Source: Silene conica (lineage: Eukaryota; Streptophyta; Magnoliopsida; Caryophyllales; Caryophyllaceae). Taken from it: DNA of 64,000 nt. Every line of letters starts with the position of its first letter. The first letter of the stretch is position 1. Below the pieces are notes generated by a model. The model worked only from the letters and a program-made list of their open reading frames with translations. It was not told the origin of the DNA and made no database searches. Where the stretch lies: contig CM055313.2 of assembly GCA_029255685.2 (NCBI GenBank), forward strand, positions 51,368,579 through 51,432,578, in the 5' to 3' direction. Made by a program: the position numbers and the translations under genes. Shown in pieces: positions 22,378 through 33,352 of the stretch.

Positions 22378-25300
22378 AATTGGTATTAGAGCTTCGGCTC
22401 TTGGTCTAATTTTTATTACACCGGTTCTTGGGAAAGTTTTTATCACAATGGTGTTGAGAAATCTACATATAGAGGCCAACGAAGAGATCCATGACCAAAG
22501 GGAGAGAATTTTCCGTACAAAGTGCAAGATAAAGAATAAGGTGTGTACTATGATTATTGATAGCGGTTCTTGTACAAATCTATTGTCCGTAGAGGCGGTT
22601 GAGAAACTACAACTACCCAAGATTGATAAAAAACAACCTTATAAACTATATTGGCTTGATGGGGAAGAAGGGATCAACGTAAATCAACAAGTTCTAGTTC
22701 CATTCAAGATTGGTCCGTATGAAGATGAGATATGGTGCGATATTGTGCCTATGAGTGCTAGTCATATTCTATTGGGAAGACCATGGCAATTTGATCGAAA
22801 GGTGAAACACAACGGAAGAACCAATGTTTATAGCGTACCTCAAGGAAAAACAATATTTGATCTCCAACCGTGGGTTCCAAAGAAAAAGAGTGAACCAAAG
22901 AAAAACATAGAAGAGATGATGATAGAGGGGAAAGAGGTAGAAGAGGCGATCACCAACGGAGAACCAACGTTCATGATGGTAGTGAGGGACGTAGGAGGCC
23001 GTGAGAGTGGCGAGGAAGAGGGTCGGCGTGAGGTGCGGAGTTTATTGGAGGAGTTCAAGGATGTGTTTCCGGAAGAGCTACCCGACGGACTACCACCACT
23101 ACGAGGGATAGAGCACCAAATCGATCTTATTCCAGGAGCAGCGTTACCTAATAAACCCGCTTATCGTTGTAATCCGGAAGAGGCAAAAGAATTACAAAGA
23201 CAAGTCCAAGAATTGATGGATAGAGGTTATGTGCAAGAAAGCCTAAGTCCATGTGCCGTACCAGCCTTGTTGGTACCGAAGAAGGAAGGAACTTGGAGGA
23301 TGTGCATTGACAGCCGCGCCGTCAACAACATCACAATTAAATACCGATTTCCTATACCAAGGTTAGATGATATGCTCGACGAACTCGCAGGATCAAAGGT
23401 ATTTTCTAAACTAGATCTAAGAAGTGGTTATCATCAAATGAGGGTTAGGGAAGGAGATGAATGGAAGACAGCTTTTAAAACGAAGCAAGGATTGTACGAA
23501 TGGCTCGTGATGCCGTTTGGGTTGTGCAACGCTCCTAGTTCGTTCATGAGGCTAATGAATGAGGTATTAAGACCTTTCTTAAATAAATTTGTGGTTGTTT
23601 ATCTAGATGATATTCTTGTGTATAGCCAAAGTAAAGAAGAACACAAGACCCATCTAAGAGCAGTATTTGAGATGCTTAGAAAGCAAAAATTATATGGGAA
23701 GCTAGAGAAGTGCACGTTCATGGTAGCGAGCGTGGTCTTTTTGGGGTACATCGTGGGTGAAAGAGGAGTGAGCATGGATCCATCAAAGGTTGAAGCAATA
23801 CAAGCTTGGCCTATTCCTAAAACAACCACGGAGGTACGTAGTTTTCATGGTTTAGCATCGTTTTATAGGCGGTTTATTCAAGGATTTAGTTCTATCATGG
23901 CCCCTATTACGGAGTTAACAAAAAAGGGAGAGTTCGTATGGACATCACACGCCCAAAAGGCGTTTGAGGAGATAAAAAAGAAACTTTGTTCGAATCCCGT
24001 ACTTGCCTTACCAGATTTTAGTAAATTGTTCGAAGTTGAATGCGATGCAAGTGGGGTAGGAATCGGCGCAGTGTTGGTACAAGAAAAACGTCCAATTGCC
24101 TATTTCAGTGAGAAGTTGAACGGTGCTAGGTTAAACTATTCCACCTATGATAAGGAGTTCTATGCGATTGTGAGAGCTTTGGATCATTGGGCACATTATT
24201 TACGTCCTAGACCTTTTATATTACATTCGGATCATGAAGCCCTAAAACATATTCATGGACAACAAAAATTAAATCCAAGGCATGCTAAGTGGGTTGAGTT
24301 CCTACAATCTTTTACGTTCTCTTCAAAGTATAAGACAGGTAGTTCAAACATAGTAGCAGATGCATTGTCAAGGAGACATTCTTTGTTGATTGAATTAGAT
24401 GCAAGGATTCTTGGTTTTGAACATATTAAAGAACTATACAAGGAGGATCCCGATTTTTCAAAAGAATTCTTGAATCCGGAGGGATTATACACCACGCAAG
24501 ACGGATACTTATTCAAGGGAAACCGTTTGTGCATTCCTAAGGGATCGATGAGAGAGTTACTTGTAAGAGAGGCGCACGGAGGCGCTATAGCCGGTCACTT
24601 CGGCATTCAGAAGACAAATGAGATGTTAGGAGAACACTTTTATTGGCCTAAGATGAGTAAAGATGTTCAAGATATTATTGGCAAGTGTGTAATTTGTCAA
24701 AGGTCAAAGAGTACATTCAACAAGGGGCTATATACACCTCTACCCGTACCGGTTCAGCCATGGAATGAGGTTAGTATGGATTTTATTTTGGGATTACCAC
24801 GTACTCAACGCGGTAAAGATTCTATTATGGTTGTAGTAGATCGTTTTTCTAAGATGGCACACTTTATACCGGGTCATAAGACGGATGATGCAACAAAGGT
24901 AGCCGATCTTTATTATAAAGAAGTTGTTCGATTACATGGAATACCACTTACCATTGTGTCGGATCGGGATGTTAAATTTCTTAGCTATTTTTGGAAGACC
25001 TTATGGAGATTAGTTGGTACTAAACTTCTATTTAGCACCTCCCACCATCCGCAAACGGACGGCCAGACCGAGGTCACGAATAGAACGCTCGGAAGCTTAT
25101 TGCGTGGGTTAGTGAGTAAGAGTACCAAGGATTGGGATATCAAGTTAGCTCATGCGGAATTTGCATACAATCGTACTCCTTCGGCCACCACGGGGCGTGC
25201 ACCATTCGAAATCGTCTATGGGATGAATCCGTATTTACCTATTGATCTTGTACCTATCCCAAAGAAAGAAGTTATTAGTTTTGAGGCAAAGGAGAGACAA

Positions 25301-25789
25301 GCCACCTTCATGAGGATGTGTGAACAAGTTAAAGCTCAAATAGAAAAGGCCAATGCTAAATATAAAGAGAAAGCAAATAAACATAGAAGGCAACCGGTGT
25401 TTAAGGAAGGTGATCTTGTATGGTTACACTTGAGGAAGGAGCGATTTCCATCTAAGAGGAAGAACAAGCTTATGCCTCGCGCGGATGGACCGTTCAAAAT
25501 TCTTGAATGCTATGGATCAAATGCCTACAAAGTCGAATTACCAAGTGAGTATGGGGGTGTAAGTGCCACATTCAATGTGGGTGATTTATCTCCTTATCTA
25601 GATGACACAGACTTGGAGGCCAATTCTCAAAAAGAGGGAGAGAATGATGCGGAACCATCGTTAATTCAATCCCAAGAAATATTATTAAGCAAAGATATGA
25701 GCCATATTAATCAAAGTTACAAGATAGGATCAACTTCCGTTCTTAGGATTGCTTGGGAAGGGATCGAACCCTTGGGGCGTGCGGATTGA
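22352..25789 (+). CDS. pol: Ty3/gypsy Pol polyprotein (PR-RT-RNaseH-IN), intact frame
   Basis: An uninterrupted 1145-codon frame. The likely usable start is the ATG at 22448 (MVLRNLHIEA); the frame is open upstream through the primer site into the 5' LTR. Domains in order: aspartic protease (DSGSCTNLLS, about residue 70), reverse transcriptase (PFGLCNAPSSFMR and VVYLDDILVYS, about 390-420), RNase H (VECDASGVGIGAVL and LHSDHEAL), integrase zinc region (HFGIQKTNEML, CVICQRSKS), integrase core (SMDFILGLP, VVVDRFSKMAHF, SDRDVKF, HHPQTDGQTE), and a C-terminal module (DGPFKILE, FNVGDLSPYLDD). No gag and no canonical chromodomain are seen. The last 48 codons lie in the 3' LTR. The protein copies element RNA and integrates the cDNA; without gag it would need particles from another element. 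Confidence 0.95.
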   Translation: MIITPNTHQIGIRASALGLIFITPVLGKVFITMVLRNLHIEANEEIHDQRERIFRTKCKIKNKVCTMIIDSGSCTNLLSVEAVEKLQLPKIDKKQPYKLYWLDGEEGINVNQQVLVPFKIGPYEDEIWCDIVPMSASHILLGRPWQFDRKVKHNGRTNVYSVPQGKTIFDLQPWVPKKKSEPKKNIEEMMIEGKEVEEAITNGEPTFMMVVRDVGGRESGEEEGRREVRSLLEEFKDVFPEELPDGLPPLRGIEHQIDLIPGAALPNKPAYRCNPEEAKELQRQVQELMDRGYVQESLSPCAVPALLVPKKEGTWRMCIDSRAVNNITIKYRFPIPRLDDMLDELAGSKVFSKLDLRSGYHQMRVREGDEWKTAFKTKQGLYEWLVMPFGLCNAPSSFMRLMNEVLRPFLNKFVVVYLDDILVYSQSKEEHKTHLRAVFEMLRKQKLYGKLEKCTFMVASVVFLGYIVGERGVSMDPSKVEAIQAWPIPKTTTEVRSFHGLASFYRRFIQGFSSIMAPITELTKKGEFVWTSHAQKAFEEIKKKLCSNPVLALPDFSKLFEVECDASGVGIGAVLVQEKRPIAYFSEKLNGARLNYSTYDKEFYAIVRALDHWAHYLRPRPFILHSDHEALKHIHGQQKLNPRHAKWVEFLQSFTFSSKYKTGSSNIVADALSRRHSLLIELDARILGFEHIKELYKEDPDFSKEFLNPEGLYTTQDGYLFKGNRLCIPKGSMRELLVREAHGGAIAGHFGIQKTNEMLGEHFYWPKMSKDVQDIIGKCVICQRSKSTFNKGLYTPLPVPVQPWNEVSMDFILGLPRTQRGKDSIMVVVDRFSKMAHFIPGHKTDDATKVADLYYKEVVRLHGIPLTIVSDRDVKFLSYFWKTLWRLVGTKLLFSTSHHPQTDGQTEVTNRTLGSLLRGLVSKSTKDWDIKLAHAEFAYNRTPSATTGRAPFEIVYGMNPYLPIDLVPIPKKEVISFEAKERQATFMRMCEQVKAQIEKANAKYKEKANKHRRQPVFKEGDLVWLHLRKERFPSKRKNKLMPRADGPFKILECYGSNAYKVELPSEYGGVSATFNVGDLSPYLDDTDLEANSQKEGENDAEPSLIQSQEILLSKDMSHINQSYKIGSTSVLRIAWEGIEPLGRAD
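22378..22393 (+). promoter_or_regulatory. Primer binding site of the gypsy element
   Basis: TTGGTATTAGAGC lies two bases after the LTR. It is one base off the common TGGTATCAGAGC site for initiator tRNA-Met. Confidence 0.75.
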
Positions 25790-26653
25790 GGGGCACGAAA
25801 CCCTAGACGATTAGGGTTTTGGGGACTTTCCTTCTTGTTTCCTAGTTTGTTATTTAATTAATTAAGTTTGTTACTAGTTTGTTACAACTAGGTTGTTAAG
25901 GTTGTTACAAGGTGGTTACAAGGTTAGTTATTAGTTAGTTATGAGTTTGTTATTAAGTTGTTAGGGTTTGTTACTACAACTTAATCTTTTATTTGTTATT
26001 TTATCTTTTAGATTTAATAAGGATTATTTTAATCCATAAGATAGAAATAGAAACCCTAAAGGAAGTAGAGTACACGGCGGGTCGAAGCTTTGGAAACCGT
26101 GTAGGAGTTTCTTATTTCTTTTCTATTTCGATTCTAGTTTATGACGGATGACCTTACTATAAATAGGCATCCTTAGTTGTTTGTTTGAGATATTCAAGTG
26201 ATAAATTAAAAACCTTTTTGTTAAGTTTTACTTACAAATCTAAAGTATCTGTGTGAGCTTTAAAACCCGAAGTATCTGTGTGAGCTTCAAAATAATTGAG
26301 AGAATATCTGTGTGAGTTTGATCAATTATTCCTATCCATCGACATACATAATTCATTCATCAAATCGTTTCACAAATCTTTCAAGTATTAAGTGCCGTGC
26401 CTTATTACGTCATCAAGATTCATCCAAGATTCATCAAGAACGTCCAAGAAACACCACCACCGTGCCACGTCAGCCCTGCCGTGCTGCCACGTCATCACCA
26501 CCGTGCCACCATTCATCCGTTTTCATCTTTCTTGGTTACTTTTTCGTTCTTTATTCGTTCAAGATTGTAATATTTCTTTAGTATTTTTATTCCGCTGCAA
26601 CATCCGTATTTTTGTTGATTATCTTTATTGATTATCACCCCAAATACGCATCA
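25645..26653 (+). repeat. 3' LTR of the gypsy element
   Basis: A near-identical copy of the 5' LTR, exactly 4276 bases downstream and the same length. It is followed by the TCTAA duplication. Confidence 0.95.
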
Positions 26654-26658
26654 TCTAA

Positions 26659-27062
26659 TATTGTTCGATTTCTCCGTTCGGACACACCATTTAACTGTGG
26701 TGTTCTAGGTGGAGTTAACTGTAGTACTATACCACAGTCTTTAAGGTGTTGATCAAACTCATTCGAAAGATACTCACCACCATGATCTGATCGTAGTGCT
26801 TTAATCTTTCTATCCAGTTGGTTTTCAACCTTCGCCTGGAATTCCTTGAACTTTTCAAAGGATTCACTTTTATGCTTCATTAAGTAGACATATCCGTATC
26901 TACTTATATCGTCCATAAAAGTGATGAAATATCTATAGCCGTCTCGTGCGGTGATTGACATAGGTCCACATACATCTGTTTGTACGAGGCCTAATAGGTC
27001 AGCAGCGCTCATTCCAACACCTTTGAAGGAAATACGAGTCATTTTGCCTGTGAGACATGATT
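26659..27062 (-). pseudogene. Copia A integrase, interrupted by the gypsy element
   Basis: The minus strand reads VQTDVCGPM, FMDDISRYGYVYL, SDHGGEYLSNEF and PQLNGVSERRNRTILD, the DDE core of a copia integrase. It breaks at the gypsy 3' LTR (a TCTAA duplication) and resumes at 21368. The core itself has no stop. Confidence 0.92.
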
Positions 27063-27570
27063 CACATGTGCCAAATGATTCATAATCAAATGGAGATATA
27101 ACGCCATTCTGTATTAGCTACTTTACACGTTTCTCATTGATGTGTCCCATACGACAGTGCCATAGATATGTTTGATCTTTGTCACCAACCTTTAATTTCT
27201 TATTATTCACATGTAATATTTCAGTCGATTAATCTAATACATATATACCATTCATGGAAACTGCTTTACCATAAACCATTCCATTTGAAGGGAAAATACA
27301 GCTTAGATTAACTGAAATAATGTTCTTAGATAAACTGGGTACATAATAATAGTTATACAGATATAACTCGAATCCGCTCGGTAGCTGGATCACATATGTT
27401 CCCATAGAAGCAGCAACAACTTTTGCTCCAATCCCGACTCGCAGGTCCACATCACCATTTGCGAGAGGTGTGATGTTTTTTAAGCCTTGCAAATGATTAC
27501 ACAGATGAGAACACAACCAGTATCAAGTACCAAAGTTCCGAAAATTGCATGGTTAATCTCAATCATGTGA
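27063..27570 (-). pseudogene. Copia A protease and GAG-pre-integrase region, decayed
   Basis: The protease motif LVLDTGC is followed by a frameshift before the expected SHLCNHLQGLKN, which is found in the other frame at 27516-27480. The region then reads DVDLRVGIGAKVVA, YNYYYVPSLSKNIISV and MNGIYVLD, a stop, then HCRMGHINEKRV, another stop and CESCLTGK. Against copia C a segment after SKNIISV is missing. Confidence 0.85.
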
Positions 27571-28484
27571 ATATAAGATGACATACCAACAGGAGCAACG
27601 CGGCCTGCTTTTATGTCCTCACGGTACACTGGACAGTTCCGCCTCCAATGCCCAGTCTTGTGGCAATGGTGGCACTCAATGTTCCCGTCTTTGCTCTTTG
27701 TCTTGCCTTGTGAGCTACATGTCTCACCAGGCCCACTCTTAAATCCGGCCCTTTTGAATTTAGGAGGCTTAGCTACTGTTAACTCTGCTTGAGCCTTTCC
27801 CTTACCCTTTCCCTTGTTTGCAATCATGAGAACATCTTGCTTCATGGTCCCACTCAATTTAAGATCCTTCTCGGTCTGTACGAGAAGGGAGTGTAGCTCA
27901 TGAGGACTTTTCTTCATGTCATTCATGTAATAGTTTGCCCTGAATAAGGAAAAACCATCATGAAGTGAATGAAGCATTCGATCAATGATCACGTTCTCAC
28001 TGATCTTGCAGTTTAAGGACTCCAATTTCTCGACATTCTCAATCATATTGAGAATGTGTGGGCTAACTGGTTGGCCCTTTTGGAGTTTCGCATCGAAGAA
28101 GCGACAGGTGTGCTCATATGAAACGATTCTCGGTGCTTTTGAGAATTCGTTTGTGAGAGTAGTGAAAATCTTATTTGCACCATGGGAAATGAAGCGTCTT
28201 TGCAAATTGGGTTCCATTGCAAAAATAAGTAAGTTCTTTATCGCACCCGCTTCCGTAACGAAATCACTAGAGGCTTGTGATACGTTAGCTCGAGCAGTGG
28301 GGCATGGGTTAGGTGGTAACGGCTCAGTCAAATACTTGAGCTTACCATCAGCTACAGCTGCATTCTGTAATGCAGCCTCCCAGTTTGCAAAGTTGGATCC
28401 ATCATTTTTCAGTCGGGTAGACTAATTCATGTGGTCCATAAAAGCCTTAAGCCATGATTCTTTTCTTAGTGTGGCACTAGGCAT
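27480..28484 (-). pseudogene. gag: Copia A gag (UBN2 type, CCHC knuckle) with one stop
   Basis: The start is MPSATLRKESWLKAFMDHMN (ATG at 28484), followed at once by an in-frame TAG, then STRLKNDGSNFANWEAAL and an open frame to 27480. Middle blocks FISHGANKIF, APRIVSYEHTCRFF and HILNMIENVEKLESLNCKIS are typical of the copia UBN2 gag domain. The knuckle is CHHCHKTGHWRRNCP, followed by the protease start. It is close in sequence to the copia D gag at 57595. Confidence 0.9.
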
Positions 28485-28547
28485 ATGGGCATCATTATGA
28501 CCAGACAAAGTATTTGTAGTATTATTGTTTTGTTTAGATGAATTCTA

Positions 28548-28713
28548 CACTGTAGAGAATAAATTAAAACATAATAAGCATACCAACGTTTTGTAAATAG
28601 TCTAGCAAAAATAGTTCAATGCGATGACTTCACTGTAGAGAATAAATTAAAACATAATAAGCATACCAACGTTTTGTAAATAGTCTAGCAAAAATAGTTC
28701 AATGCGATGACTT
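28548..28713. repeat. 83-bp tandem duplication, two copies
   Basis: CACTGTAGAGAATAAATT starts at 28548 and again at 28631, and the 83-bp unit looks identical in both. It lies in the copia A leader just upstream of gag (minus strand). Confidence 0.92.
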
Positions 28714-28798
28714 CAGCATTTATATAATTGATCTTCCTCAAGAACTATATAAACGATCCCAAGACTTAATTTCAGTAAATTGATAAGCCAACCTCTTG

Positions 28799-31639
28799 TG
28801 TAACACCCCGATAAATTCCAAGTTATCTTATATTATTAAAATCCTATTTTAATAATAAGTATGATCCTATAAATAATATTACCATCTAAATTTTATCGTT
28901 TTTGACAACGATATTTAAAAATGTCCGTCTTAAACCTATACTCCTTAAACTACGAACAACTACTCTGTCCTCGTTACAAATGTTGAGATACTTTAAAGGT
29001 ATATTTAGCTCTTGCTTATAAAATAAAAGTTTTAGCTGTTTTTCGTAGCTTTCCAACGCCACCAAAAACACCTCATTACAAGTTCTGTGGAGGAAATTAT
29101 GCCGAAAATACGAAAGGCTGTCACGGACCATCCGCTAACGAGACACACGCTCGTTACTTACTCTTTACTCTTTTCCACACGTCCTTTGGGACACTTGGCT
29201 AAGTATGAAGACTTTTCCTTGCTGCCCAAGGTCAATCTCCTCCTTCATTATTGTTCTTCAATCCTTTATTTTTCAGAAAAAAACTCACAAAAACACAAAA
29301 CAAGAAGAACACCATTGTTGTGCACCTCAACTGTAAAACGGTCGTAAAATCTTCGTTTCTTATCCGTTTTCGACACTTATCGCGCCATTTTTCTCCTCTC
29401 GTCGTTCCCCTCCTGTCTAAATAAGAAGTTTTCATCTCCTCCTCTTCCTTACTAATTTCTAAATCCAAGCTTTGACCCAAGCTAGATACTTCCGTTTTTA
29501 ACATCTCCTTTTGATTGTAGGATTCGAGTCAAGTGGTCCGGAAGGCGATACATACGAGATTGACGAGAGTTTGGACTAAAAGGTAACGGTGATTCGTTAC
29601 TCGACTTATCGTCTATGGTTTCATGTGTTCTATATGCTAGTAATGTTTAGTATACTAGAATTGTGTTTGGTTAAATAGTGACATGATTTAGTTCATAAAT
29701 CATATGTTTGGATGAATATCATTTTACATGGTTGTGTTGGATGATATTCTAGTTGGAAATTCATTAAGAATTGTATTGTAAAATGAGGTTGTGATCTTTG
29801 AGGATGATTTGTTTGATAATCTTTCAAGTTCATAATGCTTGGTTTACTTTGGTTATTTGATAAAGTTTCAGCACCTTGACAATTCTGTCCATTGTCTTGT
29901 ACAATTTATTTCGACATCTTAGAGTATCCATCTTTGAAAATGTTGAAAATAGACCCCTGTTCATTTTAAGTTTAGAGTCTACCTCTAAAATTTCGTAATT
30001 TTCTTGCATGTCATTTGTTCACAATAAATTATTTACGAACATTGCGCTGAAATACTCGCAGAATGGACAGTACCTCAAAGATTATTTCGAAAGCCATTTT
30101 TATACTTTGAAACTATTCTGGTACTTTTCAATAATTAAACTTTGAAGAGTTAATATGATGTTAGGAGTTTGCTTTGTCCCAAAATGATTTGTTAAACCCG
30201 TTTTATGAAGCAATACATTTTGTGTGACGATTTCTGACACACTGTAAAGATCAGACAATAACCCCCTGTTAAGTTCGTATTTTGAAATGTTTATTTGACA
30301 AATATTGTAGATAAAAGTCTTATTAATCCGACCCAATTGGCCTTGTATCATTTCGATTTTATTTGAATTAATTATGAATTTTATGGCAGAGGACAGCTGT
30401 AATGTGAAATGCATTTAGAACTTTTGTTTTATTATTCAATTCCGTGTGCTCTCTTTCGGCATGGAACAGATATAAGTGTTGTATTATTAATCTTTGATTG
30501 GCTCATGTATGTTTAAATGAGTGGCTTAACAGTTATGTTATCCTAAGCTTGTGTAGGTGACGGTTATGTCATCCTAAAATTGTGTGGCGACGGTTATGTT
30601 GCCTTGCATTTGAATAGATAGCGGTGGTACGATTTGTGTATCACTGGAATAAACTAACGCCACCCATGGAATGGGAATTTATCTATGTTCGGGATTGGTC
30701 GGAGGTAGTGGTTATACGCTTCGGTCCCCGTGTGTCGTTCGGTGTAAGGCATGAGAGGTCTGGCCAGGTCTTAGGCATATAGGCAGTGGTTATACGCTAT
30801 ACGTAGTGTTCGGAGGCAGTGGTTATACGCTCCGTAGCTGGAGGCAGTGCTTATACGCTCCAGTAGCCAGAGGCAGTGGTTATACGCTATGGTATGTCAG
30901 AGGAAGTGGTTATACGCTCTGACGACGTTCATTCTATTCCTATGTTGTCAGATAGTTGTATGCTTAGTAACTGGAGGCAGTGGTTATACGCTCCAGTAGG
31001 CAGAGGCAGTGGTTATACGCTCTAGTATGTCAGAGGCAGTGGTTATACGCTCTGACGATATGTTCTTTGCTTGGATGTTTCCTTGATTCTGATATTATCC
31101 CATATGTTGGCTTTAATTCTGTTACACATGTTGATTCATGCTGTTATCACATGTTTTGGTTTATCGCTCATGCATTGATCATGTTGATTATGTTTGGAAA
31201 TGCATATATGATTATTTCTAAATTTATATACATGTTCATATGTATAAGATGTTTTGTATTACCGTTTACATGTTTTCTGACGTAAAGTGGCTGGGAGAAC
31301 CCTGAGTTATTCCCCACTGACTGTGGCGTTCATGTTTCATGAATGTAGGTTGGTGCTGTTTGGGGAAGACGTGTGGCTAGCGAGCACTTACCCCTGGACT
31401 TTAGTTTCACTTCGTATCGCTAGACTACCTTACGTTATGTTTTTATTTGTGGGATATATTTTCCCCGTACACTCTTTACTATGTTTGTATAACTAGTATG
31501 GTTTCTTTTCTTTCCGCACTTTTATTTTAGTTTGAACCTTCGCATGTTGATTATTTAATTCTGCAGGAAAAGTTTTAAAAACCTCGTATTTTTCGTATCC
31601 TTTTATGTTTATTTTTCCGCTAGATCGCGGGGGTTCACA
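28799..31639 (+). mobile_element. Solo LTR, T1-related, 2841 bp, TSD TCTTG
   Basis: It runs TGTAACACCCC to GGGGGTTCACA and is flanked by TCTTG at 28794-28798 and 31640-31644. Removing it joins copia A leader sequence that is collinear with the copia D leader near 57370-57480. Landmarks shared with the family are CTTCGTTTCTTATCCG (29349), AAAGGTAACGGTGATTCG (29579), CCCCACTGACTGTGGCG (31311) and GTGTGGCTAGCGAGC (31370). It carries the hairpin array at 30690-31056 and no gene; the ORFs inside are chance. Confidence 0.93.
30690..31056 (+). repeat. Array of about nine hairpins with a fixed loop and changing stems
   Basis: The core GCAGTGGTTATACG (with single-base variants) recurs about nine times, bracketed by inverted stems that differ between copies: TATAG/CTATA, CGGAG/CTCCG, CTGGAG/CTCCAG (twice) and GTCAGAG/CTCTGAC (twice). 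One further copy is CGGAG/CTTCG, pairing with a G-T wobble; two others have one mismatch. Confidence 0.8.
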
Positions 31640-31644
31640 TCTTG

Positions 31645-33338
31645 GCTAACTCTACATTTAGAATTCTTGGTCGATAAATTTCTGTAAATTCTATCTTTAG
31701 TCCACCATAAGCACAGGATCGTACGAGGGTCATAATGTTGAGGTAAAATAAGTCAACAACTACTACTTACCCAACGTAGAAGGGGTCATATGGAAAGTAA
31801 GGTCCTATATGTCTGGCGACGAAGAAGGAATTCATAGTAATTTGACTTATAAAAGACTAATCTCAATTTTAGGTTATAGAGGAAGATCCCATCATCTTTA
31901 ATTTTAATTCATTTAAGTGAACAATATCTGGCATGCGAGAATGAATAAACTAAGGTGATGGCTTTAAGGAAAAACGTGTGACATCTGTATGTTGACACTG
32001 ACTAGCATACATACCATATGAGTCAATTTTCATGCAATTCAGGTGGTTTGGTTTAGACGGAAAAAATGATGCAAAACAAATATGTGAATGAAAAGCAAAA
32101 CGGAAATAAAAACGAAAATAAAGCAAGTCCTAGTGTGGCCTATCCTACCAAAAAGAACAAAATTACAACTTGGAATCCATTCTGCAATGGACCCTAGAAG
32201 CTAGTCTTGTCTTGATGTTCCTTCTTGGTGATGTAGTGGGAGTGAGCAATTCGATCTCCGTCTTGGCCTTTTTAATTACATTTGAAGAATTACATAATAA
32301 AATCCTATTATTACATTCTAATTCCCAAAAACGTAAGAAAAAATATTACACAAGGGAGATTCGAGATCTCAAAAATACATCACAAATAATGCTTCCTTCA
32401 TTACGAAAACATAATTTACTAAGGCCACACTAAGTATTACAAATTACAACTGATTGCAAAAACGTAAATAAATCATTTCATTCATTCAACAATAATATAT
32501 AATATATAAAATACATAATGCATCATACTAATTAAATTAATCTTTCAAGACATAATTCCGTAATTACGTAGAGCAAATTACCCAAACCACCATTTAATGA
32601 TTTAAACTATGTGATAATTCCGTAATTAATCTCATAATTTTAATCAAAACAAACATATTCATATTATCGTATAATATGATTAATCCAACATTATTTTAAA
32701 CCTTTTTAAAATAATTGGGTATCAAAACTTGTGAACTTTTTCACAACATGTATACATTATCCTTATAATGCATAACAAGAAAAAAAGAAGACGAAAACAA
32801 CCCGTAAAAATCAGCCGAAAAAAAAAAAAAAAAAAGGTTGCTAAAAAAAAGAACAATTTTCTCGATTTTTTTTTCTTTTTTTTTTCGCGTGAACAGTACG
32901 GCGGAATTTTTTTTCTTTTTTTTTTTAATAAAAAACAAATGAACTTGAAAAATAATGTCGGGTTGCTAAAATACAAGATCGATAACATTCAAAATCTAAT
33001 CCTTTTAGACATTGATATAATCTTAATAATTCAAATTAACCTTTTAAGAAGAATATCAAGATTATCATGGGATCGATAATTTAGCAAATTATTTCGTTCA
33101 AGAACATTCAAGACGATTCCCTTTTACGTTTTAACACAATCCTTATTAAGTTAAAACATCTACAAATTTATTATTTTGTCATCTTAACTGATTAATACAA
33201 CAACAATAATATATAAATCAAAAGGAAAACGAAAAACACAAAAAAAAAGTCTTGGCTAAGAAAATTGCGACGGCTGTTTTTTTTTTCTTTCTCAAAACGT
33301 TTATGAAAATCATACAAAATAAATTTCGTAAGCCTCAT
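31645..33338 (-). mobile_element. Copia A long leader, non-coding
   Basis: On the minus strand this is the untranslated leader between the primer site and gag. 31900-31690 is collinear with the copia D leader at about 57140-57330 (a CCTTCTACGTTGGGTAAGT-type block). It contains A/T-rich stretches at 32770-32930 with long A and T runs. The ORFs at 32720-33080 are products of those runs. Confidence 0.75.
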
Positions 33339-33352
33339 GCTCTGATACCACT
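33339..33352 (-). promoter_or_regulatory. Copia A primer binding site
   Basis: The minus strand reads AGTGGTATCAGAGC directly after the LTR end. It matches the usual copia site for initiator tRNA-Met. Confidence 0.85.

Larger units (their letters stand above)
21369..26653 (+). mobile_element. Young Ty3/gypsy element lacking gag, 5285 bp
   Basis: The two LTRs are both 1009 bp (21369-22377 and 25645-26653) and run TGATGCGGAACC to TACGCATCA. The only difference I noticed is an A/G change near 21627 against 25903. The element is flanked by TCTAA at 21364-21368 and 26654-26658 and sits inside the copia A integrase gene. The primer site TTGGTATTAGAGC follows the 5' LTR, and the polypurine tract AAAAAGAGGGAGAGAA precedes the 3' LTR. 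The internal part is only 3267 bp and starts almost directly with protease, so gag is absent. Confidence 0.95.

Noticed and set aside
32722..33079. Lysine- or phenylalanine-rich ORFs
   Set aside because: They come from long A and T runs in the copia A leader.
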